Assembly (NCBI GenBank): GCA_032125735.1
Contig: JAQBBZ010000381.1
Coordinates: 1-12,126, forward strand
DNA: 12,126 nucleotides
From: Labilibaculum sp032125735
Lineage (GTDB): Bacteria; Bacteroidota; Bacteroidia; Bacteroidales; Marinifilaceae
Direction: 5' to 3'
In this document: positions 5,540-12,126 of the stretch, one piece after another
Layout of the letters: every line of letters begins with the position of its first letter
How positions within the stretch are numbered: the first letter of the stretch is position 1
Made by a program: the position numbers and the translations under genes
The notes under the pieces: generated by a model
Database searches by the model: none
What the model was told of the DNA's origin: nothing
The model's input: only the letters and a program-made list of their open reading frames with translations

Positions 5540-5974
5540 ATGACAATTTTAAAATATTCAAAAGGGACAAATGATTTTTTCACAAATCAATTAATGGATC
5601 AATTGTTTAGAGAAACAAAAGGGAATTTGCAAAATGCTACGAAAGGAGCTTATGCTTTTAATTCATACACCAATGTGGTCGATGAGAAGGAAAGTTTCGT
5701 AATTGAGATGGCTATTCCCGGCTTTACAAAGAAGGAGGTCGCAATTAAAGTCGAGAATGGCTTATTAAAAATTACAGGAGCGAAGGAGGAGAGTGAAGAT
5801 CGTAATTATTTAAGAAGGGAATTTACTGCAAATAATTTGGAGCGAAGTTTTAAATTATCCGATGGAATCGATCAAGAGAATATTTCTGCGGAAGTGCGCG
5901 ATGGTATTCTGTTTGTAAATCTACCAAAAGTAAAGGTTGAAGAGCCAAAAATTAAAGAGATTGTTATTCAGTAA
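5540..5974 (+). CDS. Small heat-shock protein (Hsp20 / alpha-crystallin family)
   Basis: This is an ATP-independent holdase chaperone that binds unfolding proteins in the cytosol and hands them to the DnaK/ClpB machinery (family knowledge). The 144 residues split into a variable N-terminal arm (1-41), an alpha-crystallin domain (about 42-130) and a short C-terminal tail. Visible marks are the IPGFTKKEV strand-turn (59-67), the A-x3-G-x-L signature at A117, G122 and L124, and the terminal I-x-I motif (I141, I143) that docks into neighbouring subunits during oligomer assembly. The start is ATG with a good Shine-Dalgarno. It is single-gene, divergent from trmD, with a long structured leader and the three-box array upstream, which suggests dedicated control. 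No CIRCE (HrcA) operator is present. Confidence 0.95.
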   Translation: MTILKYSKGTNDFFTNQLMDQLFRETKGNLQNATKGAYAFNSYTNVVDEKESFVIEMAIPGFTKKEVAIKVENGLLKITGAKEESEDRNYLRREFTANNLERSFKLSDGIDQENISAEVRDGILFVNLPKVKVEEPKIKEIVIQ

Positions 5975-6035
5975 TTGAACTTTTTGGAATGCTGTATGTG
6001 CTTTTGTTAGATCGGGATTTGATGAATAGAAAGCG

Positions 6036-6056
6036 ATAATCTGTTTTGAAGATTAT
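6036..6056 (+). terminator. First, weak hairpin after hsp20
   Basis: A 7-bp AT-rich stem ATAATCT/AGATTAT with a 7-nt loop is followed by TTGTTTT. It is weaker than the terminator 54 nt further on, and may just be mRNA 3' structure. Confidence 0.3.
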
Positions 6057-6109
6057 TTGTTTTACAAAAAAACGAAAAAGTTAGATTGGCTGATTTGTAA
6101 GTTTTAGTT

Positions 6110-6146
6110 GAGAGGTTCATGTATCACATGTACCTCTCTGTTTTTT
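6110..6146 (+). terminator. Intrinsic terminator of hsp20
   Basis: The stem is GAGAGGT/ACCTCTC (7 bp), one T-T mismatch, then CATGT/ACATG (5 bp) around a 3-nt loop ATC, followed by TGTTTTTT. It lies 136 nt after the hsp20 stop codon and isolates the next gene. Confidence 0.85.
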
Positions 6147-6171
6147 CAGCGAAATAAAAATGTTGAAAATC

Positions 6172-6203
6172 TTTGAGGATTAACACATAAATAGTTAAAT
6201 TCG
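6172..6203 (+). promoter_or_regulatory. Promoter of the DUF349 gene
   Basis: TTTG (6172-6175) is followed after 20 nt by TAAATTCG (6196-6203), one mismatch from TAnnTTTG. Transcription would start near 6210, leaving about 80 nt before the ATG at 6289. Confidence 0.45.
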
Positions 6204-6288
6204 TATGGAATGGACCTAAAATTCCTTTGAAAATTGTATTGTTAACGTGGCGCTTAAATTTATAAGTTGCCAATCTAATGCAAACTAC

Positions 6289-8349
6289 ATGAAAGCAAAA
6301 GATCTATCAAACCTCTCACATGAGAATGAAGTGAATGAAAATCTGGAAACACCTGAAGTAACAAGTGATTCTCATGAAAGTGAAACTGTTGAAGAAAAAG
6401 CAACGGATGAGCTGCCTGTAATTATGGAGATTCCTGAAACAGAATCTGCCGAAGTTAAAGAAGATGAAGTGAAAGCTGAAGAGGCTCCACCAGTAGAGGA
6501 ATTTACTGAAGAAATCCTTACTGATACTCCAGTTTCTGAAGTTGAAACGCCTTTGGTAGAAGAGGCTAAAACGGAAGTTGTTGCTGAAATTTCTGAAGTG
6601 AAGGATGAAGAGACTGAACTTCAAACTGAGCCGGACTACACCGTAATGGAAAAAAGCGAGTTGGTTGATAGATTAACTCTTTTGCTGGAGAATAAACCTG
6701 CGAAAGGATTTAAGGAAAGGTTTGATGCAATAAAACACAATTTCTATAAAAAGCATAATGAGGAAATTGCCGAAGCTAAAAAGAAGTTTTTAGCGGATGA
6801 AGGTAAAGAGGAGGACTTCGATTTTGGTAAAGATGAACTGGAACTTAAAATGAAGGAATTGCTTCATAAATATAGAGAAAGTAGAGTTGTACATACTCGA
6901 AATTTGGAGCAGGATAAGGACGAAAATTTAAAAAAGAAATACCAAATTATCGAAGATATTAAGGATTTGGTAAATCGAAAAGAGGCTTTTGATAAAACCT
7001 TTCGTGAATTTAGAGAATTACAGAAAAAATGGCATGATACAGGTATGGTGCCTCAGGCAGCTCTTAAAGGCCTGTGGGATAATTATCATCATCATGTTGA
7101 GAATTTTTACGATTACATAAAAATTAATAAGGAGCTTCGAGATCTTGATTTAAAAAGGAATTTAGAGACTAAAGTTCATTTGTGTGAAGATACTGAAAAG
7201 TTAATGGATGATCCGTCTGTAGTGAAGGCATTCAATACTTTGCAAAAATATCACGAACAGTGGAGAGAGATTGGACCAGTTCCTCATGAACAAAAAGAGG
7301 AGATTTGGGAGCGGTTTAAGGTGGCTACTACAGCGATAAATCATAAACATCAAGAGTTTTATGAAGGATTGAAAGCGGAACAGAAAACAAATCTGGAAAA
7401 GAAAGAAGTTCTTTGCGAGAAAGTTGAAGCAATAGCTAATCGTGTAGTCGATTCTCATAAAGATTGGAATGAGAGCTCTAAAGAGATCTTAGATTTGCAA
7501 AAAGAGTGGAGAACAATTGGCTTTGCACCTAAAAATGATAATAATAAAATTTATCAGCGATTTAGACTTGCTTGTGATTTGTATTTCGATAGGAAACGTA
7601 AATTTTATTTAAAGCTAAAGGATAAGCTTGGTGGCAATTTGGAAAGGAAAATTGATTTGTGCGAGCAGGCTGAGTCTCTTCAGCATAGTACCGCTTGGAA
7701 AGAAACAACGGATAAGTTAATTGCAATTCAGAAAGAATGGAAAACCGTTGGGCCAGTACCTCGTAAAGTTTCGGAAGAATTATGGGTTCGTTTTAGAGCT
7801 GCATGTGATTTGTTTTTCAGTAATAAGGCGAAACATTTCGATCATGTAGATACCGATCATGTAGATAATTTAAAGCTTAAAGAAGAAATAATTAATAAAA
7901 TTCTGAATTTAGAATTAACTGATAATGATGATGAAAATCTGTCTGTTCTGAGATCTATTCAGAAAGAATGGACTCAAATTGGTCATGTGCCTTTTAAGAA
8001 GAAAGACAAAATTCAGGAAGATTTTAGAAGGGCATTAAATGCTGTTTACGATAAGATGGATTTGGAAACAGAGGACAAAGAAGTTCAGAAATTTCAATCG
8101 AAAATTGATAATTTCCTACACATGAATCATTCCGAAGATAAAATTATTGTTGAGAGGAATAAGATTGCTGGGAAAATCAAGCAATTGGAAACAGACATAG
8201 CTTTGTGGGAAAATAATATTGGATTTTTCTCAGCCTCTAAAACATCTGGTTCAATAGTTAAGGACATTGAGGAAAAGATTGAAAAAGGAAAAGAAAACTT
8301 AAAACTTCTTCAGGAAAAATTGAAAGTTATTGATGGATTGGTTTCATAG
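6289..8349 (+). CDS. DUF349 repeat protein with acidic N-terminal region
   Basis: A 686-residue predicted cytosolic protein with no signal peptide or membrane segment. Residues 1 to about 115 are dominated by Glu, Asp, Thr, Val and Pro and are probably disordered. Then follow alpha-helical DUF349 repeats of about 77 residues, each with the core Q-x-x-W-x-x-x-G-x-[VA]-P: W248, W325, W407, W484 and W561, five clear copies. A partial helical unit precedes the first (KGFKERFDAI). The C-terminal 60 residues are a likely coiled coil (KQLETDIALWENN, then IEEKIEKGKENLKLLQEKL). The molecular function of DUF349 is not established to my knowledge. I prefer ATG 6289; an in-frame GTG at 6247 would add 14 residues. 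It is a single-gene unit with its own promoter and terminator. Confidence 0.9.
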   Translation: MKAKDLSNLSHENEVNENLETPEVTSDSHESETVEEKATDELPVIMEIPETESAEVKEDEVKAEEAPPVEEFTEEILTDTPVSEVETPLVEEAKTEVVAEISEVKDEETELQTEPDYTVMEKSELVDRLTLLLENKPAKGFKERFDAIKHNFYKKHNEEIAEAKKKFLADEGKEEDFDFGKDELELKMKELLHKYRESRVVHTRNLEQDKDENLKKKYQIIEDIKDLVNRKEAFDKTFREFRELQKKWHDTGMVPQAALKGLWDNYHHHVENFYDYIKINKELRDLDLKRNLETKVHLCEDTEKLMDDPSVVKAFNTLQKYHEQWREIGPVPHEQKEEIWERFKVATTAINHKHQEFYEGLKAEQKTNLEKKEVLCEKVEAIANRVVDSHKDWNESSKEILDLQKEWRTIGFAPKNDNNKIYQRFRLACDLYFDRKRKFYLKLKDKLGGNLERKIDLCEQAESLQHSTAWKETTDKLIAIQKEWKTVGPVPRKVSEELWVRFRAACDLFFSNKAKHFDHVDTDHVDNLKLKEEIINKILNLELTDNDDENLSVLRSIQKEWTQIGHVPFKKKDKIQEDFRRALNAVYDKMDLETEDKEVQKFQSKIDNFLHMNHSEDKIIVERNKIAGKIKQLETDIALWENNIGFFSASKTSGSIVKDIEEKIEKGKENLKLLQEKLKVIDGLVS

Positions 8350-8373
8350 AATAAATCGATCCTGAAAAATATG

Positions 8374-8404
8374 ATCCTCCATTTTTTTAAGTGGAGGATT
8401 TTTT
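8374..8404 (+). terminator. Intrinsic terminator of the DUF349 gene
   Basis: An 8-bp stem ATCCTCCA/TGGAGGAT with a 10-nt loop (TTTTTTTAAG) is followed by six T (8399-8404). It begins 25 nt after the stop codon. Confidence 0.85.
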
Positions 8405-8568
8405 AGTAAGATCATTTGGGATTGTTAAAGCTAGAAAGTTTTAATTTCCAGCAGTGTTCCATCGGAATTTAGGGGGCGATGCAGATGTATCTATTTTCGT
8501 TTTTTTAATCTGGAAAATATATAAAAAGGAAGAAACTCTAAATTTGATCTTGTGAAACATGGAAATAG

Positions 8569-8600
8569 TTTCCAAAAAAGGCATAAATTAACTACTTTTG
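8569..8600 (+). promoter_or_regulatory. Promoter of pyrG
   Basis: A perfect -7 element TACTTTTG (8593-8600) lies 20 nt after TTTC (8569-8572), one base off the -33 TTTG. Transcription near 8607 leaves a leader of only about 25 nt, so no attenuator fits in front of pyrG. Confidence 0.6.
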
Positions 8601-8631
8601 CAGCTTTAATAATCCATAAAACGTTTACAAC

Positions 8632-10230
8632 GTGTCAACAACCAAATACATCTTCGTTACAGGTGGGGTAACCTCCTCATTAGGAAAAGGAATTATAGCA
8701 TCATCATTGGCTAAATTATTACAAGCCAGAGGCTATTCCGTTACGAACCAAAAACTAGATCCATACTTAAATGTGGACCCAGGTACTTTAAATCCTTACG
8801 AGCATGGTGAGTGTTACGTAACCGATGATGGAGCAGAGACTGATTTGGATTTAGGCCATTATGAGCGTTTTACAAACATTCCTACTTCTCAGGCTAATAA
8901 CATTACTACTGGTAGAATTTACCGTAACGTTATTAATAAAGAAAGAAAAGGAGATTTTTTAGGAAAAACGGTTCAGATCATTCCTCATATTACTGATGAA
9001 ATTAAGAGAAACATTAAAATGCTTGGTTCCAAGCACAAATTTGATGTGGTTATTACTGAGATTGGTGGTACGGTAGGTGATATTGAATCATTACCATATA
9101 TCGAGGCTGTTCGTCAGTTGAAGTGGGAGTTAGGACGAGATGCTCTTGTGATTCACTTGACATTGGTACCTTATCTTGCAGCTTCGGGCGAATTAAAAAC
9201 CAAGCCGACTCAACACTCGGTAAAAGCATTGCTTGAAACTGGTGTTCAGCCAGAAATTTTGGTATTGCGTACCGAGCACGAATTACCTACGGATGTTCGT
9301 AGAAAAGTTGCTTTGTTTTGTAATGTTGAACCAAGAGCGGTTATTCAGTCGATTGATGTAAAAACAATTTACGAGGTTCCTTTGAAGATGAGAGAGGAAA
9401 TGCTTGATGTGATTGTTTGCGAGAAAATGGGCTTAGACTTGAAAAGGGAACCAAAATTAATCGAATGGACTAAGTTTTTGGATCGTTTACAAAATCCAAA
9501 ATCAGAAATTAAAATTGGTTTAGTCGGAAAGTATGTTGAGTTGCATGATGCTTACAAATCAATTGCTGAATCATTTATTCATGCAGGTTCGGTGAATGAA
9601 TGTAGAGTGGATATTCAGTGGATTCATTCTGAGAAATTGACTGATAAAAATTATCAGGAAGAATTGAAAGACCTAAAAGGTATTTTGGTTGCTCCCGGAT
9701 TTGGTCATCGTGGAATGGAGGGAAAGATTCTTGCTGCGAAGTATGCACGTGAAAACAATGTGCCATTTTTAGGTATCTGTTTAGGAATGCAGGTTTCGGT
9801 TATTGAGTTTGCCCGTAACGTATTAAAACTGGAAGATGCAGATTCTTTAGAGATGAATCCGAAATCTCCTTATCCGGTAATAGACTTGATGGAAGAGCAG
9901 AAAAACGTAACCGATAAAGGCGGTACAATGCGTTTGGGCGCTTACGACTGTATATTGAAAGATGGATCGAAAGCTTTAAAGGCCTACGGACAAAAAGAAA
10001 TATCAGAGCGTCATCGTCACCGTTACGAGTTTAATAATGAATATCTGGAGCAATTCGAAGCTGCAGGAATGAAAGCAACAGGAATGAATCCGGATACCGG
10101 ATTGGTTGAGATTGTGGAGTTGGAAGGACACAAATGGTTTGTTGGTGTTCAGTTCCATCCTGAGTACAAAAGTACCGTTATCAAACCACATCCTTTATTT
10201 GTAGAGTTTGTGAAAGTGGCAATGGGATAG
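8632..10230 (+). CDS. pyrG: CTP synthase (glutamine-hydrolysing)
   Basis: PyrG makes CTP from UTP, ATP and glutamine, the last step of pyrimidine nucleotide synthesis; it is a cytosolic, filament-forming tetramer in many bacteria. The N-terminal synthetase domain (about 1-268) carries the P-loop GGVTSSLGKG (11-20, K19), the KLDPYLNVDPGTLNPYEHGE stretch and EIGGTVGDIES. The class I glutamine amidotransferase domain (about 290-532) has the nucleophile C383 in GICLGMQ and the H509/E511 pair in VQFHPEY, so the triad is complete. Its 532 residues match the usual length. The start is GTG, 25 nt after the predicted transcription start; the N-terminus MSTTKYIFVTGG aligns with the family. It is likely co-transcribed with yidC, 94 nt downstream, since no terminator separates them. 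Confidence 0.98.
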   Translation: MSTTKYIFVTGGVTSSLGKGIIASSLAKLLQARGYSVTNQKLDPYLNVDPGTLNPYEHGECYVTDDGAETDLDLGHYERFTNIPTSQANNITTGRIYRNVINKERKGDFLGKTVQIIPHITDEIKRNIKMLGSKHKFDVVITEIGGTVGDIESLPYIEAVRQLKWELGRDALVIHLTLVPYLAASGELKTKPTQHSVKALLETGVQPEILVLRTEHELPTDVRRKVALFCNVEPRAVIQSIDVKTIYEVPLKMREEMLDVIVCEKMGLDLKREPKLIEWTKFLDRLQNPKSEIKIGLVGKYVELHDAYKSIAESFIHAGSVNECRVDIQWIHSEKLTDKNYQEELKDLKGILVAPGFGHRGMEGKILAAKYARENNVPFLGICLGMQVSVIEFARNVLKLEDADSLEMNPKSPYPVIDLMEEQKNVTDKGGTMRLGAYDCILKDGSKALKAYGQKEISERHRHRYEFNNEYLEQFEAAGMKATGMNPDTGLVEIVELEGHKWFVGVQFHPEYKSTVIKPHPLFVEFVKVAMG

Positions 10231-10324
10231 TTTTTAAAACTTGAATAGCAAAGAAATTAAATAACAGTAGATCGTTAAAGGGGAGTTTATTTTGGACCGG
10301 TAACGAACTATTTAAAAAACTAAA

Positions 10325-12126
10325 ATGGATAGAAATTCGATTTTTGGCTTGTTAATCATCGGAGCGATTTTGATAGGGTATACTTACCTAACAAAACCAT
10401 CTGAGGAGCAACTAAAAGCAATAAACACCAGAGATTCAATTGCGCTAGTGGAACGCTTGCACAATGAAGAAGTCGAAGCTGCGAGACTTGAAGGCTTAAA
10501 GACTCAATATGCTGACGTAAAAGAAGATACTGTTGCAATGCAAGCAGCCTTTGGTGCTTTTGCCGGAGCGGTAAATCAAAAAGAAGAATTCATTACTCTT
10601 GAGAATGAATTGGTTAAGTTAACCCTGAATACTAAAGGAGGACGAATTAGTAACGTTCAGTTGAAGGAATTCCAAACACATGATTCTTTACCCTTGTTAT
10701 TGTGGGCAGAAAAAAACTCTAAGTTTGGATTAACATTCTATGCCGAAAACAAGCCAATGAATACTCAGGACTTGTCTTTTGTTGAAGCAAATGGTGCTAC
10801 TGCCGTTGATGCGACTAAAGCTGAAAATGGGGTTAGTATGAGATTGTTGGTTGGGGATGATAAGTACATCGAATACAAATATACTTTGGCTCCTGATTCT
10901 TACATGGTTGATTTTACGGTGAACCTGGTAGGAATGCAAGATGTGATTTCCCGCAACTCGAACTTTGTTACTTTCAATTGGCAAACCGATATTCCTAGTC
11001 AGGAAAAAGGGCGTAAGTTCGAAAATCAATACACTGCTTTGTACTATAAATTCTTCGAAGATGAGGTAGATTATTTATCGGCAGGCAGCGATGCAGAGGA
11101 GGATTTATCTACTAAAGTAAAATGGATTGGCTTTAAGCAACAGTTTTTCTCTTCTGTTTTAATTGCCGATGAGGCCTTTAAAGGGGTGAAGTTGAAGTCT
11201 GTTGATATGGAGGAAACCTCTCCAATCTTAAAGAATTTTTCTGCCGAAATTTCATTGCCCTATAAAGGCACCCAATTGGAATCTCATGGTATGAAATTTT
11301 ATTTTGGTCCTAATAAATTCAGCACTTTACGCGAGTATGGTAAGAATTTAGATGGTCAGGATATCGAAATGCATAAGTTGATTGATTTAGGCTGGACGAT
11401 TTTTGGCTGGGTGAACAGATATTTCGTGATTCCAATCTTTAACTTTTTGGAAGGATTTATTGGTAATTATGGAATCATTATCCTGATTTTAACGATCATT
11501 ATTAAGTTGATTTTGGCACCACTGACTTACAAGTCGTACATGTCAACAGCTAAAATGAAGGTGTTGAAACCTCAGATTGATGCTATAAATGAGAAAATCC
11601 CAAAAGATAAAGCAATGGAACGCCAGCAGGCAACCATGGCTTTGTATAAAAAAGTTGGTGTAAATCCAATGGGTGGATGTTTACCCATGTTGGTGCAGTT
11701 CCCATTCCTAATTGCCTTGTTCCGATTCTTCCCGGCTTCATTCGAATTGCGTCAGGAAAGTTTCTTATGGGCAACCGATTTATCATCATACGATTCAATT
11801 TTAACATTACCTTGGAATATACCTTGGTATGGCGATCACATTAGTTTGTTCTGTTTGTTGATGGCAGGTACCAACTTGGTATATACACGTATGAATGGTC
11901 AAATGACTCAGTCATCGAGTCAGATGCCAGGTATGCAAACCATGATGTATTTAATGCCGGTAATGTTCTTGGTATGGTTCAATAACTACGCATCGGGTCT
12001 TTCTTACTACTATTTTATTGCAACTCTATTTACCATTATTCAAACTCTTGCCATCCGTAAATTTATGGTTGATGACGATAAAGTATTGGCAATGTTAGAA
12101 GCAAATAAGAAAAAGCCAGTAACTAA
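10325..12126 (+). CDS. yidC: Membrane protein insertase YidC (3' end cut by window)
   Basis: YidC (Oxa1 family) inserts and folds inner-membrane proteins, alone or with SecYEG. From ATG 10325 the frame is open to the window end: 600 full codons with no stop. N-terminal TM1 (about residues 6-21) is followed by a linker and the large periplasmic domain (about 90-350). The conserved insertase core then has TM2 from G380 (NYGIIILILTIII), the coiled cytosmic-side hairpin, PMGGCLP (448-454) opening TM3, and further TM segments from about I506 and M540 (YLMPVMFLVWF, then SGLSYYYF). K394 in TM2 stands where the Escherichia coli protein has the groove arginine. Only the charged C-terminal tail should be missing. 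Adjacent to pyrG without a terminator, so probably one operon. Confidence 0.96.
   Translation, partial: MDRNSIFGLLIIGAILIGYTYLTKPSEEQLKAINTRDSIALVERLHNEEVEAARLEGLKTQYADVKEDTVAMQAAFGAFAGAVNQKEEFITLENELVKLTLNTKGGRISNVQLKEFQTHDSLPLLLWAEKNSKFGLTFYAENKPMNTQDLSFVEANGATAVDATKAENGVSMRLLVGDDKYIEYKYTLAPDSYMVDFTVNLVGMQDVISRNSNFVTFNWQTDIPSQEKGRKFENQYTALYYKFFEDEVDYLSAGSDAEEDLSTKVKWIGFKQQFFSSVLIADEAFKGVKLKSVDMEETSPILKNFSAEISLPYKGTQLESHGMKFYFGPNKFSTLREYGKNLDGQDIEMHKLIDLGWTIFGWVNRYFVIPIFNFLEGFIGNYGIIILILTIIIKLILAPLTYKSYMSTAKMKVLKPQIDAINEKIPKDKAMERQQATMALYKKVGVNPMGGCLPMLVQFPFLIALFRFFPASFELRQESFLWATDLSSYDSILTLPWNIPWYGDHISLFCLLMAGTNLVYTRMNGQMTQSSSQMPGMQTMMYLMPVMFLVWFNNYASGLSYYYFIATLFTIIQTLAIRKFMVDDDKVLAMLEANKKKPVT

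Noticed and set aside
6316..6624. 102-codon minus-strand ORF inside the DUF349 gene
   Set aside because: It is the antisense of the Glu-rich repeat-like region; its Phe/Ser/Arg-rich composition is the expected shadow of GAA/GAG-type codons.
10730..11029. 99-codon minus-strand ORF inside yidC
   Set aside because: It is antisense to the YidC periplasmic domain and has no features of its own.
1..12126. A dedicated new multi-gene defence, secretion or metabolic system
   Set aside because: Genes are mostly separate single units of known housekeeping or stress function in mixed orientations; nothing indicates a co-operating accessory cassette.

Overview
The window looks like a piece of ordinary chromosome from a marine, AT-rich Bacteroidota, probably Bacteroidales. 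The reasons are: repeated promoters of the TTTG / TAnnTTTG type used by the Bacteroidota primary sigma factor; almost no Shine-Dalgarno sequences; several GTG/TTG starts; a Bacteroidota-type DUF349 repeat protein; and the pyrG-yidC neighbourhood. The genus-level guess (Marinifilaceae-like) is inference only. I see no mobile element, CRISPR array, tRNA or rRNA.

Layout. 1-414: C-terminal receiver domain of a protein, probably a hybrid sensor kinase, that begins upstream of the window. 568-1479: lipoprotein of unknown function with a beta-propeller-like pattern. 1480-1881: gene-free stretch ending in a good promoter for queE (1882-2535), the radical-SAM enzyme of 7-deazaguanine (queuosine) synthesis. 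A run of hairpins (2558-2642) separates queE from a convergent outer-membrane protein gene (2666-3418, minus). 3419-3979: long gene-free stretch with an imperfect palindrome and a G/T-rich half, then a rubrerythrin gene (3980-4558). Rubrerythrin converges on trmD (4593-5270, minus), whose stop codon lies inside the rubrerythrin terminator T-tract. trmD is divergent from hsp20 (5540-5974). Next come a large DUF349 repeat protein (6289-8349), pyrG (8632-10230) and yidC (10325 to the window end, cut off).

How the genes fit together. Most are housekeeping or stress functions, each apparently its own transcription unit: tRNA modification (queE, trmD), CTP supply (pyrG), membrane protein insertion (yidC), peroxide defence (rubrerythrin) and protein-folding stress (hsp20). 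Only pyrG-yidC looks co-transcribed. No dedicated multi-gene accessory system is visible. The least explained signals are regulatory: three GTCAA-N2/3-GTC boxes spaced exactly 32 bp apart upstream of hsp20, and a nested palindrome upstream of the outer-membrane protein gene.
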